A stretch of 36,133 nucleotides of DNA from Dehalococcoidia bacterium (GCA_009841435.1 VXLW01000014.1:1-36133); one strand, 5' to 3'. Shown: positions 1-7,491, counted from the stretch's first letter. The notes: generated from the sequence alone by a model not told the origin. A program made the numbers and translations.

Positions 1-116
1 ACCCCCGCCACCACCTGCCCCCCGTAGTCGAGTGTGTCGCGCGTGAAGGACACCGCCTCCCGCCCGGTGATGCCGAGCACGAGGATGCGCGTCGACTCGT
101 CGATGAGGATGCTCAC
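1..116 (-). CDS. sucD: Succinyl-CoA synthetase alpha subunit-like (N-terminal fragment)
   Basis: The first 38 residues of a protein that runs off the window edge. It begins with SILIDESTRILVLGITGRE and continues through a DTLDYGGQVVAGV segment. This is the start of the CoA-binding Rossmann domain of succinate-CoA ligase alpha subunits (typical form: SILID-x-T-x-V-x-x-Q-G-x-T-G-x-x-G, then Y-G-T-x-x-V-G-G-V). Malate-CoA ligase and similar NDP-forming ligases share this start, so the substrate cannot be fixed from the fragment. The start is a GTG (114-116) that overlaps the TGA of the upstream glycosylase as GTGA, so the two genes are probably translationally coupled. The usual glutamine of the QGxTG motif is leucine here. 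Confidence 0.75.
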   Translation of the reverse strand, partial: MSILIDESTRILVLGITGREAVSFTRDTLDYGGQVVAG

Positions 117-781
117 GCGGGATCCCCCAGCGGCAGGATGACGTCCTCGCTGCGCCACAGGTACCAGCAGGCGAGCGTCGCCCACGGGTGCCAGGGCGCC
201 CCGATACGCTCGACCTCGTCGGGCGTCGCCGGCGCGTCGAGGCCGTAGAGACGCATCATCGCCCGGTTCAGCCCCACGTCGGCCGTCGGCAGGACATCCG
301 GCCGCCGCAGCTGGAACATCAGGAACATCTGCGCCGTCCAGCGCCCGATGCCGCGCACCGGCAGCAGGTGAGCGATGACCTCCTCGTCGCTCCACCCCCC
401 GAAGCGCTCGATGCTGAGCTTCCCCTCGGCGAAGTGCGCCGCCAGGTCGCGCAACGCCGCCGCCTTCTGGCGCGACACGCCCGCCGAGCGCATCGCCTCG
501 TCGTCGATGCCCAGCACCTCCGCGGGTTCGGGGAAGAAGCCGGACACGGCGTCCTCCGCCGTCGCGCTCTCGCGGAACAGCGCCACGAAGCGCCCCAGGA
601 TCGTGCTTGCCGCCTTGCCGCTGAGCTGCTGGAAGATGATCGACCGCGCCAGCGCCTGGAACGCCGTCGGCGACGGCTCTCGCAGCTGCGGCGGCCCAAC
701 CGCCTCGATGACCATGTCCATGACGCTGTCAGCCTGGCGCAGGTGCGCCACTGCCCGTTCCGCATCGATCGTCGCTGCCAC
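113..781 (-). CDS. AlkA-type DNA-3-methyladenine glycosylase (HhH-GPD family)
   Basis: A 222-residue base-excision-repair glycosylase expected to remove alkylated bases (3-methyladenine and similar) from DNA. The helix-hairpin-helix is seen as LPVRGIGRWTAQ at about residues 140-151. The catalytic aspartate follows in PTADVG (Asp168), and a QQLSGKAA segment (51-58) is typical of the family. No C-terminal iron-sulphur cysteine cluster is present, which separates it from the EndoIII/MutY branch. I chose the GTG at 781 because it gives a family-length N-terminus and lies 6 nt after a -10-like TACCTT (minus strand, 788-793), consistent with leaderless translation. The open frame extends upstream to 1282, but that extension is Arg/Pro-rich and runs antisense to the YjbR gene and the SDR. 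It overlaps the next gene by 4 nt (GTGA). Confidence 0.85.
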   Translation of the reverse strand: MAATIDAERAVAHLRQADSVMDMVIEAVGPPQLREPSPTAFQALARSIIFQQLSGKAASTILGRFVALFRESATAEDAVSGFFPEPAEVLGIDDEAMRSAGVSRQKAAALRDLAAHFAEGKLSIERFGGWSDEEVIAHLLPVRGIGRWTAQMFLMFQLRRPDVLPTADVGLNRAMMRLYGLDAPATPDEVERIGAPWHPWATLACWYLWRSEDVILPLGDPA

Positions 782-787
782 CGGAGG

Positions 788-793
788 AAGGTA
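788..793 (-). promoter_or_regulatory. -10-like hexamer for the glycosylase gene
   Basis: TACCTT on the minus strand, separated by 6 nt from the GTG start. This is one of several cases in the window where a -10 box sits so close to the start codon that the mRNA would be leaderless. No clear -35 was seen. Confidence 0.35.
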
Positions 794-825
794 GCGGCTG
801 CCGGGGGCAGGCGCGAATGCCCCGC

Positions 826-1164
826 TTAAGCTTCTCCCGCCCGCCGCAACACCGGCGTCGGCGCCCTGCGCCGCCAAGAGTCGCGCAGCACCTCCGCCAG
901 CTCCTCGCGGTCGATGGCGGCGAGGCGCACCTGGATCCACGGGTGCCGGTCGTAGTGCGGCGTCCAGAAGAATTTCTCCGGCTCCGCCTGTGCGAGCGCC
1001 TCGCGCTCGTCCATGTCGACCCGCACCACCAGCGACTCGCCGTCCTGGTGCAGCCGTGCGAAGAGCCGGTCGCCCACGCGGAAGCCGGGCGTTCCGTAGG
1101 ACGGTTTCTCGGTCGTCTCGGGCAGGGCGAGGGCGAGTTCGCGTACGTCGTCGGGCGTAACCAC
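826..1164 (-). CDS. MmcQ/YjbR family protein
   Basis: A 112-residue protein of the MmcQ/YjbR (DUF419) family, which has a CyaY-like fold and is often annotated as DNA-binding; its cellular role is not established. Recognisable features are the N-terminal VRELALALPETTEKPSYGTP, then FRVGDRLFARL, and the C-terminal WIQVRLAAIDREELAEVL with a W-x-x-V-x-L-like core. I chose the GTG at 1164 (VTPDDVRELA), since family members begin just before this helix and TACGAT (minus strand, 1172-1177) lies 7 nt upstream as a -10. An ATG at 1191 would add nine residues and run into the promoter of the divergent SDR. It lies 44 nt upstream of the glycosylase on the same strand. Confidence 0.8.
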   Translation of the reverse strand: MVTPDDVRELALALPETTEKPSYGTPGFRVGDRLFARLHQDGESLVVRVDMDEREALAQAEPEKFFWTPHYDRHPWIQVRLAAIDREELAEVLRDSWRRRAPTPVLRRAGEA

Positions 1165-1171
1165 GGCGCGA

Positions 1172-1177
1172 ATCGTA
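1172..1177 (-). promoter_or_regulatory. -10-like hexamer for the yjbR-like gene
   Basis: TACGAT on the minus strand, 7 nt before the GTG at 1164. It decides that start over the ATG at 1191. On the opposite strand TACACT (1187-1192) is a possible -10 for the SDR at 1227, so the two divergent promoters would be interleaved. Confidence 0.35.
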
Positions 1178-1226
1178 CCCGCTCGGTACACTCCGGCGGC
1201 GGCAGACAGCGGGAGGCGCCCCGGGA

Positions 1227-1973
1227 ATGGACATGGACCTTGAAGGCAAGACCGCGATCGTCACGGGTGGCTCGCGCGGCATCGGCTACGCTATCGCCGA
1301 GGCGTTCGTCGGCGCCGGGGCCCGCGTCGTCATCAGCGCGCGCGGCAAGGAGGCCCTCGACGAAGCCGCGAAGCGCCTCGGGCCGAACGCCATCGCCATC
1401 CCCTGCGACATCTCCGACCCCGAAGCCGTCCGCGCCCTCGTGTCGGACGCCAGCCGTCTCGGCCTCGTTGACGTGCTCGTGAACAACGCCGGCATCAGCC
1501 CCTTCTACAAGCGCGTCGAGCACACGACCGCCGAGGATCTCGACCAGCTCATGGGGGTGAATCTGCGCGGCGCCTGGTGCTGCAGCGTCGAGGTGGCGAC
1601 CCGCCTCTTCGAGGCGGAGCGGCCGGGCAGCATCATCAACGTCAGCTCGATGCTGGGCGTCCAGCCCGACGAGCGCCAGGGCGCCTACGGGGTCACGAAG
1701 GCGGGCCTGATCCATATGGCCAAGGTGTTCGCGCTCGAGTGGGCCGACCGCGGCATCCGCGCCAACGCCCTCGCCCCCGGCTGGACCGAGAGCGACCTGA
1801 CGAACGCCCTCTTCGAGAGCCGCCACGGACCCCGCCTCAAGGGCGACGTCCCCCTTGGCCGCTTCGCCACCCCCGAGGACGTCGCCGGTGCCGCCCTCTA
1901 CCTCGCCAGCGACGCCAGCAGCTACGTCACGGGCGCCGTCATCACCATCGACGGCGGCCGCTCGCTCCGCTAG
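1227..1973 (+). CDS. SDR family oxidoreductase (classical short-chain dehydrogenase)
   Basis: A 248-residue classical SDR using NAD(P). The cofactor-binding TGGSRGIG lies at residues 13-20, NNAG at 86-89, the catalytic serine in NVSS (Ser141), and YGVTK gives Tyr154 and Lys158. The C-terminal DVAGAALYLASDASSYVTG and ITIDGG segments are typical of the FabG/glucose-dehydrogenase-like group, which usually oxidises or reduces a hydroxyl/ketone. The substrate cannot be inferred. The start is supported by GGGAGG at 1211-1216, 10 nt before the ATG. The next gene begins 13 nt after the stop, with a -10-like TAGAAT that overlaps this stop codon. Confidence 0.92.
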   Translation: MDMDLEGKTAIVTGGSRGIGYAIAEAFVGAGARVVISARGKEALDEAAKRLGPNAIAIPCDISDPEAVRALVSDASRLGLVDVLVNNAGISPFYKRVEHTTAEDLDQLMGVNLRGAWCCSVEVATRLFEAERPGSIINVSSMLGVQPDERQGAYGVTKAGLIHMAKVFALEWADRGIRANALAPGWTESDLTNALFESRHGPRLKGDVPLGRFATPEDVAGAALYLASDASSYVTGAVITIDGGRSLR

Positions 1974-1986
1974 AATTTTTGTTCTA

Positions 1987-2917
1987 ATGCCTGTTGCCCA
2001 GCTAACCCCGGAGAACCGTGAGCGCGCCGTCGACTTCGTGCTGACGCATGCCCTCCCCCTCGACAAGGCCGTCTTCTACCACCACCTCCTCGACGGCGAC
2101 CCCGACACGGTCCTCGAAGAACTGGCCGCCCTCCAGAACGACGACGGCGGCTTCCACGGCATGGAGGCGGACTACCAGGACGCCGCCTCGTCGGTGCTCT
2201 GCACCCTCCGCGCCCTCGAGATCGCCGAGGAGCTCGGCGCCCCCGCGGACGACCGCCTGGCTGCCCGTGCCACCGACTACCTGCTCGCGTCCTACGTGCC
2301 CGACTGGCACTCCTGGCCCCTCGTTCCCCGTCACGACAACGTTGCCCCCCACGCCCCCTGGTGGCACCGAACCGACGAGTTCGACGAGGGCTGGGGCTTC
2401 TTCGCCGACAACCCCCGCCCATCCGTCGCCGCCGCCCTGCACGCATTCAGTGCGAATGTCGACGCGGACTTCCTCCGCCAGATAACCGGGGTCGTCGTGG
2501 AGCGCGCCGGCGAGGTCGACCCCGCCGCCGTCCAGAAGGACGCGCTGGAGTGCTACATCCGCTTCGCCACTACCCCCGCCGTCCCCGACGCCGCCCGCGA
2601 AGCCGTGCTGGCGCGCCTCCCCGAGTTCGTCGAGGCCACGCTGGTGACCGACCCGGAGCAGTGGGGCGGCTACGGCCTCCAGCCCCTCGACGCCGCCGGA
2701 TCCCCCGACTCACCCCTCTACGCCCCCTTCCGCGAGCACGTCGACCGCCACCTCGACTACGTCGTCGAAACGCAGGGCGAGGACGGCGCCTGGGCGCCCA
2801 ACTGGAGCTGGATGGGCACGTTTCCCCGAGGCCTGGGAGCAGGCCGAGGTCGCCTGGAAGGGCGTCCTGACGGTCAAGCGCCTCCGCCAGCTCGCCGCCT
2901 TCGGCCGCGTCGCCTGA
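1987..2917 (+). CDS. Prenyltransferase/squalene-oxidase repeat-like protein, interrupted by a one-base frameshift
   Basis: An alpha-toroid-like protein whose substrate is unknown. It has QNDDGGFHGMEADYQD near residue 55 and GEDGAWAPNWSWMG near residue 270, resembling the QxxDGgW repeats of terpene-cyclase and prenyltransferase toroids. From ATG 1987 the frame is good up to about 2820. It then turns into Arg/Pro-rich sequence that would run into the following SDR. Shifting by +1 at ACGTTTCCCC (2818-2827) restores family-like sequence (FPEAWEQAEVAWKGVL, then RLRQLAAFGRVA) ending at TGA 2915-2917. The total is 931 nt, that is 3 x 310 + 1, so one extra base is present. An assembly or sequencing indel is most likely. 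A real frameshift mutation or +1 recoding site is less likely. Confidence 0.7.
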
Positions 2918-2985
2918 GCCGCTTCCCCTCGACGGGCACGTGGGCCAAGATCGCGGGGCCGCCGCCCGGCGGCCTGGAGGCACAC

Positions 2986-3747
2986 GTGTCGAAACCCGTC
3001 GCGCTCATCACCGGCGCCAGCCGCGGCATCGGCAAGCAGCTCGCTATCGACCTCGCCGCCGACGGCTACGACCTCGTCGTCTGCGCCCGCTCGACGGCCG
3101 ACTCCCCGGCCAGGCTCCCCGGCACCATCGACGAGACCGCCGAGCTCGCGCGCGAGCAGGGCGCCGACGTGCTCGTCGCCCCTCTCGACGTGCGCGACGA
3201 GGACGCGGTCGCTGCCCTCGCCGACACCGTCTACGAGCGCTTCGGCCGTTGCGACCTGCTCGTCAACAATGCCGCCGTCGGCGTCCCCGGCGCCACCCTT
3301 GAGAACTCCACGAAGCGCTGGCGGCTGGCCACCGACATCAACATCCACGGTCCCTTCTATCTCATCTACTACTTCTGCCCGCGCATGCGCGAGGCGGGCG
3401 AGGGGCGCGTCATCAACATCTCCTCGGGCGCGTCGGTGAACCCCGGCTTCCGCCGCATCAGCTACACGACCACGAAACGTGCGCTCGAGGCGATGACCGA
3501 GGGCTTCGCCATCGAGCTCGAGGATTCCGTGGCGGTGAACTGCATCCGCCTGGAGCTGGGCGTCTGGACCGAGGGCTACGCCTTCACGCTCGGCGACGTC
3601 GACCGCTCCGACTTCGAGGACCCGGTCATCATGTCCGACGCCGTCCTCTGGATGGCGAAGCAGCCCCTCGACTACACCGGCCAGGTCGTCACCATCGCGG
3701 ACCTGCGCGAGCAGGGCGCCGTCCGCCCGAAGACGACCGCGGGCTAG
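2986..3747 (+). CDS. SDR family oxidoreductase
   Basis: A 253-residue NAD(P)-dependent short-chain dehydrogenase. It shows TGASRGIG (residues 9-16), NNAA at 94-97 in place of the usual NNAG, NISS with Ser147, and YTTTK with Tyr160 and Lys164. An insert near residues 36-50 (RSTADSPARLPGTIDETA) resembles SDRs that extend the loop after beta-2. I chose the GTG at 2986 because GGAGG (2976-2980) is 5 nt upstream. The frame is open further back only because of the frameshift in the preceding gene, so a single 1987-3747 protein would be an artefact. It is the last high-GC gene before the AT-richer insert. Confidence 0.88.
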   Translation: MSKPVALITGASRGIGKQLAIDLAADGYDLVVCARSTADSPARLPGTIDETAELAREQGADVLVAPLDVRDEDAVAALADTVYERFGRCDLLVNNAAVGVPGATLENSTKRWRLATDINIHGPFYLIYYFCPRMREAGEGRVINISSGASVNPGFRRISYTTTKRALEAMTEGFAIELEDSVAVNCIRLELGVWTEGYAFTLGDVDRSDFEDPVIMSDAVLWMAKQPLDYTGQVVTIADLREQGAVRPKTTAG

Positions 3748-3753
3748 TCGGAG

Positions 3754-3782
3754 TTGCACTATTAGCTCATGCGTGCTAGAAC
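3754..3782 (+). promoter_or_regulatory. Promoter of the DUF5343-HEPN cassette
   Basis: TTGCAC (3754-3759), a 17-nt spacer, then TAGAAC (3777-3782) preceded by TG at the extended -10 position (3774-3775). The ATG of the first gene is only 6 nt downstream, so the transcript would be leaderless or nearly so. It is one of the two best matches to a housekeeping promoter in the window and lies inside the compositionally distinct insert. Confidence 0.6.
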
Positions 3783-3788
3783 GGCGTC

Positions 3789-4430
3789 ATGCCCGACTTC
3801 CCGTATGTTCTGACATCCAGCAAAGCATCAAGGCTCTTCGCCGAGATTCGTGATCGGGGGAAGCCTACAAAGGTCAACCGACCGTGGCTTGAGGCTGCGG
3901 GGTTCAAGTCAAAGAACGACCGAGCCTTTGTGAACTTGCTCAAGTTCCTAGGCGTGATAGACAACACGGGAACGCCCACAGACTCATATGATCTGCTGAG
4001 GAATGCAGAGTGGCAAGGGCACCTGGCCGACATAATCCGGTCTTCGTACCAAGAACTCTTTTCCGACTACGAGAATGCACATACCCGGACGAAGCAGCAG
4101 TTGATGGATCAGATGCGCTCCATCGACTCAACATCTAGTAGTAATGTACTAGATCTCAAGGCGACGACTTTCCTCAATGTGTGCGGAATTGCTCAGTTTT
4201 CTGAGGTCGGGCAGGAAACTCTGACCGCAGTCAGTATTCCAAGAAATCCTGCACAAGAACCGAGGACGGAACCTGTGATTAGCCATGAAAATGGGGTTCA
4301 GAATTTGACGGTTAACTTGAACATTGCGCTCGAAATTCCTACGGTTACAGACCAGGCTGTTTATGATGCAATCTTTAGTGCGATGGCAAGAAATATCGGG
4401 ACTCTATTGTCGAGAGATGACTCTGAGTGA
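3789..4430 (+). CDS. DUF5343 domain-containing protein
   Basis: A 213-residue protein with the features of DUF5343. These include YVLTSSKASRLFAEIRDRGKP near the N-terminus, then WLEAAGFKSKNDRAFVNLLKFLGVID and a G-TPTDSYDLLRN segment, which together look like a winged-helix-type fold over residues 5-110. The C-terminal 60 residues (LTVNLNIALEIP, then DQAVYDAIFSAMARNIGTLL) form a separate beta-strand plus helix unit. The family has no assigned biochemical function. Many members sit in defence-rich or variable regions. Base composition is unlike the neighbours (26 G+C of 60 in 4141-4200, against 40 of 60 in 5281-5340). The stop overlaps the GTG of the next gene (GTGA, 4427-4430), so the two are coupled. 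A DNA- or RNA-binding regulatory role is inference only. Confidence 0.72.
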   Translation: MPDFPYVLTSSKASRLFAEIRDRGKPTKVNRPWLEAAGFKSKNDRAFVNLLKFLGVIDNTGTPTDSYDLLRNAEWQGHLADIIRSSYQELFSDYENAHTRTKQQLMDQMRSIDSTSSSNVLDLKATTFLNVCGIAQFSEVGQETLTAVSIPRNPAQEPRTEPVISHENGVQNLTVNLNIALEIPTVTDQAVYDAIFSAMARNIGTLLSRDDSE

Positions 4431-4984
4431 GTAGGGAAGGCACGGGAGTGGGAGGAGGGGACGGATTTGGTAAGATTCTGGCGGCTGCGCTTGAAATCGA
4501 AAAACAGCACAGTCAAGTCCTGAGTGAAGTAGACACGGCTCGGACGAGAATTGTTACGATTGAATCGCTATACGGTCAAATGCGAGGTCTTACCCAAGAC
4601 CAAAAGGCCTTTCTGGAGATGGCTATAAAAGCGATTAAATGCGAAATCAACCGGGCTGCCATTATCTTGGCGTGGGCTGCACTAATTGAACGAGTCCAGC
4701 AGATACATGATGACGACAGATACAAGGCAGTCAAGGAGGTAAGACCGAAGTGGAAGGTGGAAAGTCTTGAAGATGTGAGGGAATCAGTTTCGGAATACCA
4801 ATTGATTGAAGCCACGAAAGAGTCGAAATTTATTTCAAAAAACCAGATGAAAACGCTGCATGGATTGTTGAATACTCGGAACATGGCGGCCCATCCGGGG
4901 CCGTTCAATGACTCGTTCAACAAGACCCTTGGGTACGTAGAAGATGTGCTGAGTGAGCTGAATGACCTCGTCGGGAAACCCTGA
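4427..4984 (+). CDS. HEPN-like small protein, partner of the DUF5343 protein
   Basis: A 185-residue, largely helical protein that I cannot place in a named family. After a Gly-rich start it has a long helical or coiled region (residues 15-95, including EIEKQHSQVLSEVDTARTRI). Helix pairs follow, and then a C-terminal LLNTRNMAAHPGPF in which Arg151-x4-His156 matches the R-x4-6-H signature of HEPN nucleotide-binding and RNase domains. The preceding INRAAIILAWAALIERV helix fits the first HEPN helix. It starts at GTG 4427, overlapping the upstream stop. A-T rich stretches are evident (21 G+C of 60 in 4801-4860). If it is a HEPN RNase, it would be the effector and the DUF5343 protein the sensor or regulator. 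A non-catalytic role is equally possible. Confidence 0.6.
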   Translation: MSREGTGVGGGDGFGKILAAALEIEKQHSQVLSEVDTARTRIVTIESLYGQMRGLTQDQKAFLEMAIKAIKCEINRAAIILAWAALIERVQQIHDDDRYKAVKEVRPKWKVESLEDVRESVSEYQLIEATKESKFISKNQMKTLHGLLNTRNMAAHPGPFNDSFNKTLGYVEDVLSELNDLVGKP

Positions 4985-5040
4985 GGCTGGGCACGAGGCC
5001 GACCGCCGGCTAGCCGCGACGGGGCCCGCGCGCCTGTCCC

Positions 5041-5050
5041 CTGCTAGACT
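5041..5050 (+). promoter_or_regulatory. Extended -10-like element upstream of the first acyl-CoA dehydrogenase
   Basis: TGC-TAGACT (TAGACT at 5045-5050), 27 nt before the ATG. The same TGCTAGACTCGC sequence and the following CACTTCC...GGAGCCCGCC leader recur before the paralogue at 6316. No good -35 was seen. Confidence 0.45.
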
Positions 5051-5077
5051 CGCCGCACTTCCTGTTTGGAGCCCGCC

Positions 5078-6253
5078 ATGCGCTTCACCCATGAGAGCGA
5101 CGTCGAGTCCTTCCGCGACGAGGTTCGCCAGTTCATCGCCGATGAACTTCCTTCCGAGGAGGAGCGCCAGGAGCGCGCCCTGCGGGGCGGTTTCGAGACG
5201 GTTCAGGAAGAGTACGACTACACGATGGGCTTCCAGAAGAAGCTCGCGGAGCGCGATTGGCTGGCCATGGCCTGGCCGGAGGAGTACGGCGGCGGCGGCG
5301 CTTCCCACATGCGCCAGCTCGTCTACAACGAGGAGATGTCGTACGCGGGCGCGCCCGTGATGAATATGGGCATCTCCTGGGTGGGGCCCTCGCTCATGCT
5401 GTACGGCACCGAGGACCAGAAGCAGAAGTACATCCCGCCCATTACGAGCGCCGACCAGTGGTGGTGCACCCTCTACAGCGAGCCCGGCGCGGGGAGCGAC
5501 CTCGCCTCCCTCCAGACGAGCGCCATTCGCGACGGCGACGACTACGTGATCAACGGGCAGAAGATCTGGACCTCCGGCGGCCATCTCTCCGACTGGGGCT
5601 GGCTCGCCGCCCGCACCGATCCGGACGCTCCCAAACACAAGGGCATCTCCCTCCTCATGCTCGACATGAAGTCACCCGGCATCAGCGTGCAGCCGCTCGT
5701 GAACATCGCCGACCAGCACAGCTTCAACGAGGTCTTCTTCGAGGACGTGCGCGTACCCGTCGAGCAGCGCGTGGGGGAGGAGAACCGCGGCTGGTACCAC
5801 CTCGCCGTCGCCCTTGACTTCGAGCGCAGCGGCATCGCCGCCTACTCCGGCGGCCGGCGAAACGTCGAGCGGCTCACCGACATCGCCGAGGAGAACCCGC
5901 AGCTCATCGAGCAGCGCCCAGGCGTCCGTTACGAGCTGGCCGACCGCATGGTCGAGGTGAATGTAGGCACGTTCCTCGCGTATCGCGTCGCGACGATGCA
6001 GGCCCAGGGCCTCTTGCCGAACCACGAGGCGAGCGCGAGCAAGCTCTTCGGCAGCGAGCTCGGCCAGCGCATCTCGCGCACGGGCATGCACCTGCTCGGC
6101 ATGTCCGGCCAGCTGCGGGGCGACTCCTCGCGCTTTGACGTCGATCAGGCGCAGGCCTACCTCTACAGCGTCTCCGGCACGATCGCGGCGGGCACGAGCG
6201 AGATCCAGCGCAACATCATGGCCACCCGCGGCCTCGGCCTGCCGAGGGGGTAG
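5078..6253 (+). CDS. Acyl-CoA dehydrogenase family protein, tandem copy 1
   Basis: A 391-residue flavoprotein expected to oxidise an acyl-CoA at C2-C3. The N-terminal helical domain (about 1-120) is followed by the middle beta-domain with WWCTLYSEPGAGSDLASLQT (128-147) and GQKIWTSGG (160-168). The C-terminal helical domain ends in AGTSEIQRNIMATRGLGLPR. The usual MCAD-type catalytic glutamate position before GTSEIQ is Ala371. A glutamate at 249 (ALDFER) matches the isovaleryl/long-chain-type base position, so catalysis from there is likely (inference). The ATG at 5078 is chosen over the in-frame ATG at 5066 because GGAG at 5068-5071 then serves as RBS and the paralogue starts identically. It is the first of two tandem copies. 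Confidence 0.92.
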   Translation: MRFTHESDVESFRDEVRQFIADELPSEEERQERALRGGFETVQEEYDYTMGFQKKLAERDWLAMAWPEEYGGGGASHMRQLVYNEEMSYAGAPVMNMGISWVGPSLMLYGTEDQKQKYIPPITSADQWWCTLYSEPGAGSDLASLQTSAIRDGDDYVINGQKIWTSGGHLSDWGWLAARTDPDAPKHKGISLLMLDMKSPGISVQPLVNIADQHSFNEVFFEDVRVPVEQRVGEENRGWYHLAVALDFERSGIAAYSGGRRNVERLTDIAEENPQLIEQRPGVRYELADRMVEVNVGTFLAYRVATMQAQGLLPNHEASASKLFGSELGQRISRTGMHLLGMSGQLRGDSSRFDVDQAQAYLYSVSGTIAAGTSEIQRNIMATRGLGLPRG

Positions 6254-6278
6254 CTCCGGCGGGCCGCTACCGCGCCCT

Positions 6279-6288
6279 CTGCTAGACT
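6279..6288 (+). promoter_or_regulatory. Extended -10-like element upstream of the second acyl-CoA dehydrogenase
   Basis: TGC-TAGACT (TAGACT at 6283-6288), duplicated together with the coding region from the copy at 5041-5050. It lies 27 nt before the ATG, the same distance as in the first copy. Each paralogue therefore appears to have its own promoter. Confidence 0.45.
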
Positions 6289-6315
6289 CGCTCCACTTCC
6301 TTCCCGGAGCCCGCC

Positions 6316-7491
6316 ATGCGCTTCACCCACGAGAGCGACATCGAGTCTTTCCGCGCCGAGGTCCGCCAGTTCATCGCCGATGAGCTTCCCCCCGAGGAGG
6401 AGCGCCTCGAGCGCGCCCGGCGCGGTGGCTTCGAGACGAACGAGGAAGAGTACGCCTACACCATGGGCTTCCAGAAGAAGCTTGCCGAGCGCGGCTGGTT
6501 GGCCATGGCCTGGCCGGAAGAGTACGGCGGCGGCGGCGCGCCCCACATGCGCCAGCTCGTCTACAACGAGGAGATGTCCTACGCCGGGGCGCCCGTCGGG
6601 AACATGGGCATCGCCTGGGTCGGTCCCTCCCTCATGCTCTACGGCACCGAGGAGCAGAAGCAGAAGTACATCCCGCCCATCACCGGCGCCGACCAGTGGT
6701 GGTGCACCCTCTACAGCGAGCCCGGCGCGGGGAGCGACCTCGCCTCCCTGCAGACCAGCGCCATCCGCGACGGCGACGACTACGTGATCAACGGCCAAAA
6801 GATCTGGACCTCGGGCGGCCACCTCGCCGACTGGGGCTGGCTCGCCGCCCGCACCGACGCCGACGCTCCCAAGCACAAAGGCATCTCCCTGCTCATGCTC
6901 GACATGAAGTCGCCGGGGATTACCGTGCAGCCGCTCATCAACCTTGGCGACCAGCACAGCTTCAACGAGGTGTTCTTCGAGGACGTGCGCGTCCCCGTGG
7001 AGCAGCGCGTGGGCGAGGAGAATCGCGGCTGGTACCACCTCGCCGTCGCCCTCGACTTCGAGCGCAGCGGCATCGGCGCCTACGCGGGCGGCCGTCGCAC
7101 GATCGAGCGCTTCACCAGGCTCGTGGAAGAACGCCCGGAGCTCTGGCAGCACCGCAAGACCATCCGCACCGAGCTCGCCGAGCGCGCGATCGAGGTGAAC
7201 GTGGGCACCTTCCTCGCCTACCGCGTCGCGACGATGCAGGCGCAGGGCCTGGTCCCGAACCACGAGGCGAGCGCGAGCAAGCTCTTCGGCAGCGAGCTGA
7301 ACCAGCGCCTCCAGCTCACCGGCATGCATATCCTCGGGATGTCGGGGATGCTGCGGGGCGAATCCTCGCGCGTGTGGTTCGACCAGGCGCAGGTGTTCCT
7401 GCGCTCCGCCGCGAACACGGTCGAGGCGGGCACGAGCGAGATCCAGCGCAACATCATGGCCACCCGCGGCCTCGGCCTCCCCAGGGGGTAG
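6316..7491 (+). CDS. Acyl-CoA dehydrogenase family protein, tandem copy 2
   Basis: A 391-residue paralogue of the preceding gene. Without any gaps, 332 of 391 residues match (hand count). Conserved motifs are the same: WWCTLYSEPGAGSDLASLQT, GQKIWTSGG, ALDFER with Glu249, and GTSEIQRNIMATRGLGLPR, with Ala371 at the MCAD catalytic position. The differences are not spread evenly; they concentrate at 261-292 and 331-370 in the C-terminal domain, which suggests that acyl-chain pocket or oligomer contacts have diverged. RBS GGAG lies 7 nt before the ATG. The two could form homo-oligomers with different substrates or a mixed oligomer, as some actinobacterial steroid acyl-CoA dehydrogenases do. Neither can be decided here. 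Confidence 0.92.
   Translation: MRFTHESDIESFRAEVRQFIADELPPEEERLERARRGGFETNEEEYAYTMGFQKKLAERGWLAMAWPEEYGGGGAPHMRQLVYNEEMSYAGAPVGNMGIAWVGPSLMLYGTEEQKQKYIPPITGADQWWCTLYSEPGAGSDLASLQTSAIRDGDDYVINGQKIWTSGGHLADWGWLAARTDADAPKHKGISLLMLDMKSPGITVQPLINLGDQHSFNEVFFEDVRVPVEQRVGEENRGWYHLAVALDFERSGIGAYAGGRRTIERFTRLVEERPELWQHRKTIRTELAERAIEVNVGTFLAYRVATMQAQGLVPNHEASASKLFGSELNQRLQLTGMHILGMSGMLRGESSRVWFDQAQVFLRSAANTVEAGTSEIQRNIMATRGLGLPRG

Noticed and set aside
1987-3747. A single fusion protein of an alpha-toroid domain with an SDR
   Set aside because: The junction is out-of-frame, Arg/Pro-rich sequence; a +1 shift restores a proper end for the first protein, and the SDR has its own RBS and GTG.
2710-3759. 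349-residue minus-strand frame opposite the second SDR
   Set aside because: Antisense shadow with Gly/Arg/Asp/Val bias; the SDR on the plus strand has all its motifs.
3750-5040. Integrase, att sites or tRNA flanking the low-GC insert
   Set aside because: No recombinase, direct repeat or tRNA could be found at either edge, so no mobile element is called.
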